From: Dendrocalamus latiflorus
Taxonomy: Eukaryota > Streptophyta > Magnoliopsida > Poales > Poaceae
Direction of reading: 5' to 3'
Assembly (NCBI GenBank): GCA_017311315.1
Contig: CM029650.1
Location: 20,224,456-20,288,455 of the forward strand
Length of the DNA: 64,000 nucleotides
The notes under the pieces are model-generated. The model searched no databases and was not told the origin of the DNA. It was given only the letters and a program-made list of their open reading frames with translations. The position numbers and the translations under genes were made by a program. Shown in pieces: positions 1-11,800 of this stretch (position 1 is the first letter of the stretch; each line of letters starts with the position of its first letter).

Positions 1-1200
1 TGAAAACCGGGGGTATGGGTGGACTCATGGGGACGAGGGGGTTCCATTTTTACGGTTGGCAAGGGCAGGGGAGACGGCAATCGCCGGCGGCGAGGGCATT
101 TCTCCCGAGAGCATCTGGACGGCCATGGCGAATTTCTAGGGTTAAGAGAGCCAAAGTTTTGGCATTTAAGCATCTAGAGGGTGAGGAGGTGACGGTGGAA
201 GGGTCGGCTTGTGCTAGGGATGCCGAGGTTGTGCTAGCCACGGTGAGGTGGTTGCGGCCAGCGGTGACTCTCGGCGCCGGGAAAGGAGGAGGCTCGGGGG
301 GCTATGGCAATTATTTGGGGAAGTTCCTGGGAGCTTGTAGTGGCCATGGGAGCGAGCAATCGGAAAATAATCGACTGTATTGCGGAAATTAGATTTGGGC
401 TCACCTTCGAGGTCTCCGGCGATTAGCGGCTATGGAGGCGGTGAGGGACTGATTGGGCGTGCGGGGAGCTTCGGTGGAGTGCGTGGGAGGGGTCGGAGGG
501 GTCCCTGGGCCTTTATAGGGCTCGAAGGCGGTTCGGCGCCAGGAGATGATCAGGATGGCGATGACAGCTCAAGGGGGCGAGAAAATCGGGGAGAGCGCAG
601 AGGGGTTAGCTGGCGATAGCGGGTGAGGACGAGAAGGTGCGGGATAAGTCGGTCGGCTTGGAGGCGACGAAGAAATCGGGCGGCAATGATAAAAATCTGG
701 ACGGCAGTGTAGTTGTCTGATGGTGAATAGTGCCAGCACAAAAGTTCTTCGTTGAGGTAATGTCGGCAGAGTTTAGGGGCTGGATTAAGCTGAGATTCGT
801 GCGGTTTATGGGAAGGATCAAAGGTGAAACTAATTCCAAATGAGATTTCAAATCTTTGTAAAAATCAATTTGTTTCAGGTTTCGGGTCCCTTATTTGTTA
901 GAATTAGATTAGAACTCATGAGCTTGAGATAAGCCTAGGTTTTGGGCCCTAGACTATAAATAGAGGTGGGGTTGGAGGCTAAAGACTAATTTCGTGCTAA
1001 AGTTTAGGGGTGCCAGGAGGACACTTTGTAGCCACCATAATTAAGAAATAAAAGATTAGATTGGATCAGAAATTTTTGTCGGTGGCGATTCCAATTGCGT
1101 GCGTCTTCGACACTTTGTTGGCTTCGTCACGCAATTTGCAGCCACGCCGTCGAAGAAAAAAAAACAGCGCACAATGCATTGATTTGTGGGTCATGTGCTC
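1..1200 (+). other. Decayed repeat with promoter-like stretch
   Basis: No gene is recognised. The first 850 bases are G-rich with short open frames that match no family I know. A TATA-like box (TATAAATAG) lies near 955 and an AATAAAAG near 1047, spaced as in an LTR or a plant promoter and 3' end. No paired LTR, primer site or target duplication is visible, so assignment to a retrotransposon remnant is inference. Confidence 0.25.
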
Positions 1201-2880
1201 TCTGTGATATATTGAGAAGGGCACGAGATTTGAGATTGGATGGAAACGCTTCTGATGGATAGTTGAAGTAAACAGTTTCTCCGTTTTTCCAATTAAGTTC
1301 GTGATTTTTTAAATTCGCATATATTATCCTTTTTTTTCTGTTTTTTTATTCTTAGGGATTCTCTATGCATTGATATATATCTCGATATTTTTTTGCTTAC
1401 ATACATAAAGTAGTTTTAATTAAAAATCGATTTCTAGTTTGAATGGAAAAATGAAAAAAGTGGCTTCATTGAGTAGATTGAAGTGGTGTACGCGAGCTTG
1501 GCCATGGCGTTTATTAGCCATAAGTTGATTAGATAAGTGATTAGGTGAGGCTAATCAATGTTTTTGCATTACGAATATTTGACTGCATGCACGGAGATGT
1601 GCACGGTTTTCGAGATCTGCTAGAAGTTGTTGCATGCACGGGTTGTTGGATGTTGTGACCGGCTCGGATTGATAAAAACACTGCAGCATCCGGTCGTTTT
1701 CATCCATGAACAGAGAGTGGCCGGGTTCTGTGTGTGCACAGAGACAGCACATGCAATAAGAAAAGGTAAAGATTAATACTTTTTTATTTTTTTCTTGCTG
1801 TTTTTTTGTGCTGTCTGTGATTAGTAGAGAAAAAACAAGTAGTAGATTTTGGGAAAAGCTTTCGCTGGGCACTGCAATCATTCACCCCCTCTGATTGCCA
1901 TCGATGATCCTACACCCAGTTCATTACTGTTTCTAAAAGTTGGCAAATATATTTTTTTCGATGGGTTCTTTTTTACTGCAGTTTATGATTTTTGGTCCTC
2001 CTACGAGTGTTTGTATTAATGAACCAAATGCCGATTAGCCGTTTTAAAAAAACTATCTTGATAATTCGCTTTGAAATGATGGTAAAGAAGTCATTCTGTT
2101 TGTTTGTTTGAGAGAAGCTATAAACTGAAAAAAAAGAGGCCTTTGTATTTGAGAAGATCTAAGATAAATGAACCTATGTGTGTTATCCTTCTCATTATGT
2201 ATTTTGCATCCCTCAACTGTGCGTTTCCATCAAGTATTTCACAACTGATATTGTTCACATGCACAATATTTCAACACACCGCGTTCCAAAAGCACTACTA
2301 CTTGACTACTCGCTACTTACATCACATCCCACATGCAACAATCACAGGAAGGACTACTACTTGACTACTACCATACCAAGCACAAGCAGAGATGCAAACA
2401 AATCAAATTTGGACCAATATTGTTTGTACCGTATTCTAATTTATATTTTTTTTCTTGAATTCAAAATCAGATACCATCCAGGTGGATTCAAATCAAAAAC
2501 GGATAATATAGATGGATAATCTATGCATACAAAACAAAATATATGTTAAACCATACCACCGTCGCTTCAACTATTCAATATGAGTACTACATAATTATCA
2601 CAACAATTTCCGCATACACAACAAGCCTCCCGTATACATGGAAACAATTTCCAATAGACCCACACATCAGTGAAGGACTAAAGCTTTGCCCTTATCTGTT
2701 TGGCCCTTCCACAGTCCAAAAGCCGTTCCCCCATCTGTCCCTTACCCATCCTTCTCGATTTCTCTTTCTCCATTCGGCAGCACAAGGGGAAGGGAGCCGT
2801 GAGCTGGTGATGGCAGTCGGTGACCAGTGATTGGAGAAGGTGCGCAGCAGTAGTGATAGTGGCAGAGTGAGCGCATTGAT
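1201..2880. other. Intergenic, nothing recognised
   Basis: AT-rich sequence without a recognisable gene, repeat end or RNA. A minus-strand open frame at 1555-1881 has no motif I know. The base composition is like the other spacers of the window. Confidence 0.3.
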
Positions 2881-2909
2881 ATAACAAAGGTCAAAGCCAC
2901 CGTCTCAAC

Positions 2910-3063
2910 ATACTTACCTGGATGGGTGCGATCAATAAGGCTCGTGGCCTAGATCAATGGCTCACATTGCACCTAATGAGCGCGTTGATTTACCATCTCC
3001 CCAAGTGGGAGAGTGAATATCATAATTTGTGGTAGAGGGGGTACGTGTCCGTGCGACCCTGCC
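2910..3063 (+). pseudogene. U1 snRNA pseudogene
   Basis: The first 12 bases ATACTTACCTGG equal the U1 5' end that pairs with 5' splice sites. The U1A loop ATTGCAC and the Sm site AATTTGTGG are kept. Compared with the copy at 6714 it lacks 7 bases in stem-loop I and has many changes, including in the last hairpin. A TATA-like GATATAAC lies at the right distance upstream, but no USE-like element is seen. It is a decayed copy; whether it is transcribed cannot be told from sequence. Confidence 0.75.
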
Positions 3064-4645
3064 AAGTTTCTTAATTTGAAGTTCGGTCCTCGGCTATTTG
3101 CCATGGAGCGCAAGTGGTTCTCTAAAATTGCAATTTAGTCTTCAGCGGAAGGCTTCCATCCCATTTTATTTTTACGGCATGTACTGTTTCTCTGGTGTTT
3201 TCTGGGAGCATGAGCAGTAAACAAATCAGGTTTTTTTTATGGTTTAAATATTTGAATTTTGAGTAGTTTGTTAAGGAAAATGTGTGATTTTGGATAGTAT
3301 AGCAGATTTTAGTATTTTTAACTATAATTTTTTTTATTGATTTTGTCTTAAAAAATATATACTGAGTTACTGTTATAAGCCTGTTGAGACTTGTCACGGA
3401 GGTTGGTTTTCTATGTCGTGTTACCCACGTTCAATTTAACCAGCCACACCAGCCATTCGTGCAGCAAACCAATATTCATCTTCTCTGCATCAAGGATTTT
3501 ACCCAAACCTCCTTTCAACTTTAGGGAAACATACCACACTCCACTTCACCGGGTGGTACCTTTTCTTATTTTCTTATTATTATGCAACTCCTGCCACAAA
3601 TAAGCGCTTCCTAGAGAAATCTAATCTCTGAAGCCCTCTGGGAAGCCTGAAGAAAGAAAGCATCTAGAGGCATATATTGCTTAAAGAGGCATTGATGACC
3701 ACTGTTCGGCCTTCCAACTGATCAGAGGTTTTGACCTTGGCAACAACTAAGCCTCTTTTCAAATCTATACTCCATTGGCTTCTACTCTAAATTCTCTAGT
3801 TTCAAGTATGAAGTATGAATAGGAATCGCGAAACATTTACGGAAAACTCCTAGTCTGGCAAGAGAAGTTTAGTATATTGTTTCCTGAAAATGAGCTGCTC
3901 CAAAGCAAAATAGCTCACTTTTATGAAAATTCATTTTTAGACCAGAATTTTCTCAAATGCACACAAGATGATTTTCGAAGTGAAAACTCGCAGTTCCAGA
4001 TGAAGCTAGCTCTTTATGTACACGTACTAAGTGACGAAGTGGGTGCACTAGTGGGTTGTGGTTGCGTGTAGAATGCTCTGGGTTTGGAACGTGACTTACG
4101 GATTTTCGTTTATGTCTTTTTAAATTGTAGTTGTTTTTTTAGAGAGAATACAAAAAGAGATAGTCGTATATGATTTTAACTGATATAACTGAAGTCGACA
4201 TAGCATTTACTATAATCGACTTATAAACCTTGTCTTGAAAATATATATATTTTGAAAGTTAATTACTATAGCAGGAATAAAAAACCACAAACAGCAAACC
4301 CGAAAAAACCCAACCCTTATTAGGTCTTTGCATGGGCCACGCCATAAAAAAGGCCCATGCAATGACATCAACAGAAGGCCTGTACCGAATGATGTTAGGA
4401 TTCACATTACCATGACCTGAAGAAACGAACGGCACAGTCGCGCCATGGCACAAACAATTCTGGTCTACGTAACAGATCTATTATTGGTTGACACACTATG
4501 CATCTGTTGCACACTTAACATCGACATACAAATCAACAAACCCGCAGAGTTGCCAGTAATACGATATATTTGCCCCTAAGACAATGATTTTCAATTTGAA
4601 CTAGCAGAGTTTCCCACGCCAAGAACAGATCGACAAACTGAAAAG

Positions 4646-5461
4646 CAGGGCCGTCCCGGCCAAAACCGAGGCCCTGTGCAAAGTCTAAAACGGGGCCTCG
4701 TAGGCTAGCAAAATAGGACCATAAATAATATATAAACAATAATTTATTATATTAAAATGTAATATGTTATGAATTGCACCTATTCAACCCTTCGTCGCAT
4801 AATGTTTACTTGAATATCATCATTCTTTTGATGTTCTTCAAAATGAAATCTTCAATGATAGACTCATAGTCAATCTTGTCCAGCATGTCGCCCTCAAGTG
4901 CTATTGTAGCCAAATCAGTAAGCCTTTCTTGCGTCATTGTAGAACACAAATAATTCTTCAATAACTTCAATTTTGGAAAACTTCGTTCTACTGATGCAAC
5001 AGTTACAGGAATGGTCAACAAAACTCTATATGCAATAGTTGCATTGGGGAAACAGTCATATCGCTTCAAGAACTTTAGAATATCAACAGGGCCCATATCT
5101 TCTTTTGGAATAAAATCTTGAAGAAACCTCAGCTCCACATACAGTTCATTAGCATCAATATCTGATTTTTCATCTCTTTTAAGAGCGGCCTCAAGATTAT
5201 CATAGGAAGATCTCAAGCTATTATTATCCAATGACTGCAATATATCGGAAGTAAATAAGAAACCAAAAATTCTCTGGTATCAAGAAGTCGAACAGACGCG
5301 AGTGTTGTTTTGGGCTACCGGCTACGCATCAATAGGACTTGGGCCAAAAAAAATAGAGACCAGGCCTATATAGTATTGGGTTGTACACAAGATATTGGGG
5401 GCCCTGGAAATTGGGGGCCCTGTACGGTCGCACAGACTGCACTTGCCCAGGGACGGGCCTG
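4646..5461 (-). mobile_element. hAT-type DNA transposon, 816 bp, deleted
   Basis: Terminal inverted repeats CAGGGCCGTCCC (left) and CAGGCCCGTCCC (right, reverse complement) match at 11 of 12 bases. The element is flanked by the perfect 8-bp target duplication CTGAAAAG at 4638-4645 and 5462-5469, the size typical of hAT elements. The duplicated block at 8380-8387 has a single CTGAAAAG followed by the same downstream sequence, so the unoccupied site is preserved inside this window. The element keeps only the C-terminal end of a transposase gene and cannot move by itself. Confidence 0.92.
4806..5240 (-). pseudogene. hAT transposase C-terminal fragment
   Basis: A 144-aa open frame with the hAT C-terminal dimerisation domain: the stretch with PNATIAYRVLLTIPVTVASVERSFPKL-like residues (around 75-110) is the conserved A-x-x-ERxFS block of plant hAT and zinc-finger MYM-type hAT proteins. 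The BED/TTF zinc finger and the RNase-H-fold catalytic core are absent. Full family proteins are usually 600-800 aa, so this is a remnant inside a non-autonomous element. The ATG at 5240 is only the first in the open frame and probably not a natural start. Confidence 0.85.
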
Positions 5462-5971
5462 CTGAAAAGCACACTTCCACTGTACGTCGAGCCACCTTCT
5501 ACCCATAAACGGGAGTGAACTCAGTGAACTGAAGCTGGAATTGGCAGGTGGTACGCAGAAATTCTTTGATTTTTCTCCACCAAAATAATTCATCTGCGCC
5601 ATGCTCTCCATTGCCTGTTTGAGAAAAAAAAATGATTCATTGCCTGTCTTCAACAAAGTCATTTGTAATAACGGAAGCTCCAGTAAACATTATTACCAAC
5701 AGGAATGAACCGCGTGCATAAACCACGGGAGTTCGAACTCCGTTTCTACGACGCGAGAGCAAGCAAGCACAACACGAGATTTCCATAGCCGTTATTACCA
5801 AGCCTTGTAGCTCCTACATGGTGCCCTGCCTCGGCCGTACGTGCACTGCAGGAGAGCACCGTGAGTCGTGGTATGGCTTAACGAGTTCGGACTTTGTAAC
5901 ACCCGTACTACTCTCCTCGCCTGCATTTTGTAGCTAGTGAACGACTGAACGTAGTCAAGGTGGTGGTGTAA

Positions 5972-6445
5972 GTGCAACCATGTCGAGTGGCGATTGGCGG
6001 CCGGAGGGCGTCGGAGGCCTGGGACGCGCCACGCGCCGACCTGCTGCCCGGTCACACGAGCTCCGACGACAGCTCCGCCGCCTCCACTGCCCTCGACCAG
6101 CTTCTTGCGATCCGTTCACCCGGCTCGGTGTCCATGGCCACAGCCGCAGACACGTCCGGGCACCTCGTCGTCGACGTGGAGCCAACGGCCAACGACAACG
6201 GCACTGACGACAGTACCCCACTTGATTTCGTCAGCCGCCCGGCCGTCCACTTCGTGCTGGCCTTCGGCGACCTGACTTACAGCGTCAAGCGGCCGAGGAG
6301 GTCGTTCCACCGGGGCAACAACGTCGAGGCGACCGACAGGACGACGGGCACTCCTCAAGGCGAGAGAGCGAGAATGAGGACGCTGCTAGACGGCATCTCC
6401 GGGGAGGCGCGAGCGGCGCCGGCGAGAGCACTTTCATCGACGCGC
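5972..6445 (+). pseudogene. ABCG half-transporter N-terminal fragment
   Basis: The frame from 5972 (a second in-frame ATG is at 6134) encodes an N-terminus typical of plant ABCG/WBC half-size transporters: a variable Ser/Asp-rich leader, then VHFVLAFGDLTYSVK (about residues 90-104), then RMRTLLDGISGEARA (about 133-147). In the family this is followed directly by the Walker A loop. Here homology stops just before it. From 6446 the frame runs into sequence matching the spacer near 4417-4466, so the remaining open frame to 6577 is unrelated. No nucleotide-binding or membrane domain remains, so it cannot transport. It is a truncated gene end, joined during rearrangement of the duplicated block. 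Confidence 0.75.
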
Positions 6446-6501
6446 CATGACGCTGAAGAAACGAACGGCACAGTCGCGCCATGGCACAAACAGTTCGAAG
6501 A
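6446..6501 (+). repeat. Spacer copy fused to the ABCG fragment
   Basis: This stretch (CATGACGCTGAAGAAACGAA onward) repeats the spacer at about 4417-4466 of copy A with few changes. In copy B (8257) the same spacer is cut after CATGACGCTGAA. It marks the breakpoint where the transporter fragment was cut. Confidence 0.65.
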
Positions 6502-6563
6502 AGAGATGTTGTATTCGCGGGGGGGCTCAAAGCTTAGGCGCGCTTGGTGCTGGGCCGGCTTAA

Positions 6564-6690
6564 GGCCCAAGGAGTAGCAGCAGCTTTCTCCACCGGCCCA
6601 ATCGCGCATAGGAAAGGAAGAGCCGATGCCTCCATTTAGTACCACACTGCTAACGCGAGAGGTTCGCGGGGGAGAGGAAGCTATATAATA
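6564..6690 (+). promoter_or_regulatory. U1 snRNA promoter (MSP boxes, USE, TATA)
   Basis: Three GGCCCA boxes (6551-6556 on the minus strand, 6564-6569 and 6595-6600 on the plus strand) fit the monocot-specific promoter element RGCCCR. A USE-like GTACCACACTG at 6639-6649 matches the plant consensus RTCCCACATCG at 8 of 11 positions. TATATAATA starts at 6682, about 32 bases before the RNA start. The USE-to-TATA gap of about 33 bases is the spacing known for plant Pol II snRNA genes; Pol III types are about 10 bases shorter. Confidence 0.75.
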
Positions 6691-8628
6691 AAGGCCAAGG
6701 CCACCGTCCCAACATACTTACCTGGACGGGGTCAACGGGCGATCAACAAGGCTCGTGGCCTAGATCAATGGCTCACATTGCACCTGGTGAGCGCGTTGAT
6801 TTACCATCTCCCCAAGTGGGAGAGTGGACGTCATAATTTGTGGTAGAGGGGGTACGCGTTCGCGCGGCCCCTGCCAAGTTTCGAAATTTGAACTTTTGTC
6901 CTCGGCAATTTTCTAAGGACTGCAGTGGGAGGTCGAGTGGTCCTCCAAAATTGCAATTTAGTCTTTCAGCAGGAGGCTTCATTTAATTTGCCTAGTGTCT
7001 TCCAACCCATTATTATTTTTAATGCATTTACCGTTTCTCTGTTATTTTGTAGGGAGCGTGAGCAATAAACAAATCAGGGTTTTTTGTTTGTGGTTTTAAT
7101 ATTAGAATTATTTGAATTTTGGCTGTTTGAGAGGTTAACTTTAATTTTTCTTTATTGATTTTGTCTTTGTGTAGGTCTTTCGGCTTTTGATTTCTGGCTT
7201 ATTTTTCACATTCCTAAATTTCGTTTTTTTCCCTGATTTTTTGAGCTTTTTACAGGTTCTTTTTTTCCTGTATTCGTTTGCATTGATGGGCTAACCCGTT
7301 TTTCTTATTTTTAAAATTTTTTAAATTTAATTATGCCAAATAAGCCACCTTCAGTTACAGTGTAATTTCAGCCAGCTACAGTAAAATAAACTATAAGCTA
7401 CAGCTCAACCGATCACCACCTAAAAGTAACTCTCTAAAGCACTCCTCTGGGAAGCCTGAAGAAAGAAAGCATCTAGAGGCATAAATTGCTTAAAGAAAGC
7501 ATTGATGACCACTGTTCGGCGTTCCAACTGAGAGGTTTTGACCTTGGCAACAACTAGGCCTCTTTTCAAATCTATACTCCATTTGCTTCTACTCTAAATT
7601 CTCCTAGTTTCAAGTATTAAGTATGAATAGGAATCCCGAAACATTTACGGAAAACTCCTAGTCTGGCAAGAGAAAAGTTTAGTATATTGTTTCCTGAAAA
7701 TGAGCTGCTTCACCAAAGCAAAATAGCTCACTTTTATGAAAGTTCATTTTTAGACCAGACAATTGCTCAAATGCACACAAGATGATTTTCGAAGGGAAAA
7801 CTCGCAGTTTCAGTCTCTTTTTCAGGGGGAAACTGCGCTGTTCCAGATGAACCTAGCTCTTTATGTTGACGTACGAAGTGACGAAGTGGGTGCACTAGTG
7901 GGCTGTGGTTGCGCGTAGAATGCTCTGGGTTTGGAACGTCGCTTATGGATTTTGGTTTATATTTTTTAAATTCCAGTTATTTTTTAAGAGAATATAAAGA
8001 GAGATGGTCACATATGATTTTGACTGGTATAATTAAAGTAGGTATAATGTTTGCTACAATCCACTTATAGACTCTATCTTAAAAAGACGCATATTTTAAA
8101 AGCTAATTACTATAACAAAAACCAAAAATCACAATCAGCAAAACCCAAAACAACCCAATCCTTATTACGTCGTGCATAGGCCACGCCATAAAAAAAGGCC
8201 CATGCAATGACATCAACAGAAGGCCTGTACCTACTGATGTTAGGATTCACATTACCATGACGCTGAAATACAAATCAACAAACCAGCAGAGTTGCCAGTA
8301 ATATGATATATTTGCCCCTAAGACAATGATTTTCAATTTGAACTAGCAGAGTTTCCCACGCCAAGAACAGATCGACAAACTGAAAAGCACACTTCCACTG
8401 TACGTCGAGCCACCTTCTACCCATAAACGGGAGTGAACTCAGTGAACTGAAGCTGGAATTGGCAGGTGGTACGCAGAAATTCTTTGATTTTTTCTCCACC
8501 AAAATAATTCATCTGCGCCATGCTCTCCATTGCCTGTTTGAGAAAAAAAATGATTCATTGTCTGTCTTCAACGAAGTCATTTGTAATAACGGAAGCTCCA
8601 GTAAACATTATTACCAACAGGAATGAAG
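6690..8628 (+). repeat. Segmental duplication, copy B
   Basis: Partner of 2880-5708. It holds the better U1 gene and the empty target site of the hAT element at 8380-8387. Between about 7100 and 7440 the two copies do not align, and 8257-8275 carries a deletion relative to copy A. Confidence 0.75.
6714..6875 (+). ncRNA. U1: U1 spliceosomal snRNA
   Basis: The RNA component of the U1 snRNP, which recognises 5' splice sites in the nucleus. The 5' end ATACTTACCTGG contains the ACUUACCU complement of the donor consensus. The SL II loop ATTGCAC at 6777-6783 is the U1A protein site. The Sm site AATTTGTGG at 6835-6843 follows, then a 3' hairpin with GGGGGTACGCG paired to CGCGCGGCCCC, ending at about 6875. 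Length of about 162 nt is normal for plants. Promoter boxes sit at the proper distances upstream. I see no clear match to the plant 3'-box. Probably a functional gene; expression is inference. Confidence 0.92.
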
Positions 8629-8639
8629 GCCCCTACCTT

Positions 8640-8826
8640 ATTAACAGCAAGCTGTCCGTCGTCTTCGGCAATCGCCTATAGAAGTTCGCAAGAAATGACA
8701 GCATCGGCATCTCCCGTCGAAGCATGGGGTGACTGATGGTGTAGAATCCGGCAATTGCAACGAGGATTTTCCATGGTGTAAAATACAGCAGAATAGCTGC
8801 TGCAAGAGTGAAGAGCCCAAATATTT
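8640..8826 (-). pseudogene. MCTP pseudogene, C-terminal part
   Basis: Read on the minus strand this encodes the end of an MCTP protein: YFTPWKILVAIAGFY, PMLRREMP, LANFYRRLP and a final TDSLL, aligning with the last 60 residues of the intact gene at 43588-46443. The normal stop is not conserved. The homology breaks at 8826, at a 5-bp target duplication, and resumes at 12106. It is the 3' half of one pseudogene cut by the LTR insertion. Confidence 0.85.
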
Positions 8827-11800
8827 GTTGGGAATTTTTGAGCAGAATAGATTTTTCCTAAAAGTCTAAAACATTTCCAGGAATTTTTGAGTTTGTCTCT
8901 AGAATTTTTAGACATTATTTACTATTTTATAAGTATTTATAAAAAAATTTCCGGTATTTCTGAAAAGTCAAAACGAAAATTAAATCCGGATTAATCTTGA
9001 GCTGACACGTGTCGTGCCCAGATTAAATCCATCTGCGTCTTGATCTAATCCTAGCCGTCCGCCACCACTTAAACCCTTCGGCGGCAGAGATCCCTCCCCG
9101 GCCACGTGTCCGTTATCCGGTCGTCCACCGCTTCATCTCCACTCCTCTCACTGACGCGCGGGCCCCACCTGTCAGAGGTTTCTTCTACCTCTCCTTCTTC
9201 TTCCATGGCTTCTCTCTCTCCTCTCCCCACCGTGCGCCGCCATTGCCGCCCGCCGAAGCTTTGCCTCTGGCCGCTCTCGCCTCCCTAGGCGCTACCTCGT
9301 GCTCCTCCCTCGCCGCCTCACCTCGCGCCGCCCATTTAAAGCTCCTCCCCATACGCGTTCGCACCCTAAACCGGCTCCTCCCCCGTGAACTCCGGCGAGC
9401 CGCACCACCTCCCTCCCCCTATAAACCCCCCTCGAGCACCATCTTCGGCACCGCCTCCCTCTGCTCTTTCCTTCCCCCACCTCGGCCGAGCCCTAAAGTC
9501 GTCCGAGCGCCCCCGTGTCGTAGCCGCTCGCCGCCGCCACCTTCTCCCCGTGCCAAGGAGCATCCGGACCCCCGCCGCCTCCTCTCCCTCCTCTGCCCCT
9601 TGCCGGCCGCCACCGAGTGCCGGAGCTCCGGCGAGTTCGTGGCTTCCGAGCACCTTCGGCCGACCCGTGCCACGTCAGCAGTAGGTGACGTGGCCGCCAT
9701 GTGACAACCGACGTGGGCGCCGCATGGGAGCCATGTCAGCCCTAACTGCCCGCGTCAGCCGAAGTGCCACCTCGGCCTACACCCCGGTCCGTGGACCTAG
9801 TCCACGGTAGACCATGCCGACCTGTCAAAAATTCAAAAACAGTTGACATCAGCATTGCGTCATAAAATATCTTTTTTCTCAGGAAAAATAATTCAGCCGA
9901 ATATTAATCCCCTGCTGACGTCATAAATAACTTTTTTAGTATAAAAATAATTCCAGAAAATAGCCTTTTCCTTTTTCTCTCTTTTTAAACTTTCGGGAGC
10001 CCATATTTCTTCATTTGAACTTCGATTTTGACCCGTTCAAATTTCTGAATTCTTCTAAAATCCTAAACTACCCATTTATAAACTATTTTTTGAATATTTT
10101 AATTTTATTTGAATTTATTTGTTTGGTTCTTCGCGCGTAGATTATGACGATCTCGGAGAGCACGACTTCGACGACTCGAACCAGGACCCTGAGCAAGGCA
10201 AGTTACACCCTTGACCATGTTGACCCCACTAGTTTAAATTATTTATATTGATTTTTAAATTATTATGCATGCATAATTTTATTCAAGTCTAGTTTAAATT
10301 CAGTTTAAATTGTAGTTATGCCTAAATCCTTTGTATAGACAAATTTGACATTGAATACCATTATACCTTGTCAACCCTAGATGAAAACCTAGTTAGTATG
10401 ATAGCACTAACTAGAAATTTTGTAGAATTGCTTAGCTATGCTTAAAATAATTATGAGTTGGGATAATCTTTCACATAAAATAATAAACTTTTGAAATGTA
10501 TTTTTGACCTTGGTGAGTTAAGAATGCTTATGAAATTATTTCCAAACAAAATATAAAATCTGGTTTAGACTTAGGCTAATGGTTGGGTGGTGGGTGCAGG
10601 CATGCACTGTTGTTCGGCGACACAGTGTTAATTGTCGGGCACAAGGGGTATGTGGTTTAAGCCTAAGTCAGTTAAGGACCGGTCTGTGAGCTACTGTTAT
10701 AAAGCCCTATCGTACTACCACAAGTCTGGTATAGGACAGACCTGGTCGAATAATTTGTGAAGTTTTAACTTGGTCTCGCTATAGGCTGAATGAGAGCGTG
10801 GTGCAGGTCGCGAGAAGTCTCACATGGCACAAAAAGGGACTTCAACATGTGGATTCATGTTATGGTGAAACCTTAGTGACGGCGTGATTAAGTTGACAAT
10901 GGAACAATGTAAAGGCCTTGTCATGATTTCCTCGCCGCACACCAAAAAACGTGTGTTTATCCGGTGGCAATATGGGATGATCATGTCTTGTGGGTAAAGC
11001 TGTACAACCTCTGTAGAGTGTATAATCTATCCTGAATAGCCGTGCCCACGGTCATACGCAAGCTGAGTGAAGGTTTCACGGATTAGACTTTGTTTTCCAA
11101 ACTGGTTTATGAAAACTTTATGGATGGATGGAATCCATAAGCGATATTTTTGAGAAAAGATGATCTAGGTGGGATGTACGTGGATATGTTAGTGTTTGGT
11201 TGGAACCCGCACTAACGGTAATATTTCAGTTAAAAAGATTGTTTTTACATACTATATCAATTCAACTTTTGCACTTACTTTATGATATTTATCTCAACGT
11301 TGCCTTTTATGCAAATTAATCATATTATGCCTTCCTTTGATACTCCTTATGCATGCATTCGCTCTGTTAAACTCCTGGTGTAACTTGTGGAGTACTTTAT
11401 ATATTCACGTTGCTCAATTTAACTTCTTTCCAGAGGAAGCCTTTGATGACTACGGTGAGGATTGCGAGTAGGCCACGTCTTACAGTCATTCGCCTTGTGG
11501 AAAGACCGGATGGGCTGCTACTTTGATTATCTTCCGCTGTTTACTTTTGTTTGGCCTCGAGCCATTATTGTAAAACTTTGGCCATAAGACCCTTACCTTT
11601 ATTTTATAATAAAGAGTGGTTATTGTGCGTGATATGCATTCCTGTTAACCCTGTGTGCACTAGCTTTTTCTTGGATAGTACGATTTACACAGAGGGTTTT
11701 GGAGTTGCCGCTCCGGGATCCGACAACCAGCCACACACAATGTGATCGTGATCGACCACTTACAGCGTGGTCGTTACCGACCACACACAGCGGCTCGAAG

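Larger units (their letters stand above)
2880..5708 (+). repeat. Segmental duplication, copy A
   Basis: This block matches 6690-8628 in three stretches: the U1 copy and its 3' flank (about 2885-3250 against 6690-7100), a spacer (about 3630-4560 against 7440-8300), and the end (about 5463-5706 against 8380-8628), where both copies share the text ending in ACCAACAGGAATGAA/C. The parts between have diverged or been replaced. Copy A carries a hAT insertion that copy B lacks. Direct repeats 3.8 kb apart suggest tandem duplication followed by independent insertions and deletions. Confidence 0.75.

Noticed and set aside
1555..1881. 108-aa minus-strand open frame
   Set aside because: No known motif, no splice or promoter context, no second copy in the window.
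9106..9704. Overlapping GC-rich open frames suggesting a gene
   Set aside because: They are inside the LTR-like insertion, in several frames at once, Pro/Arg/Ser-rich, with no recognisable domain.
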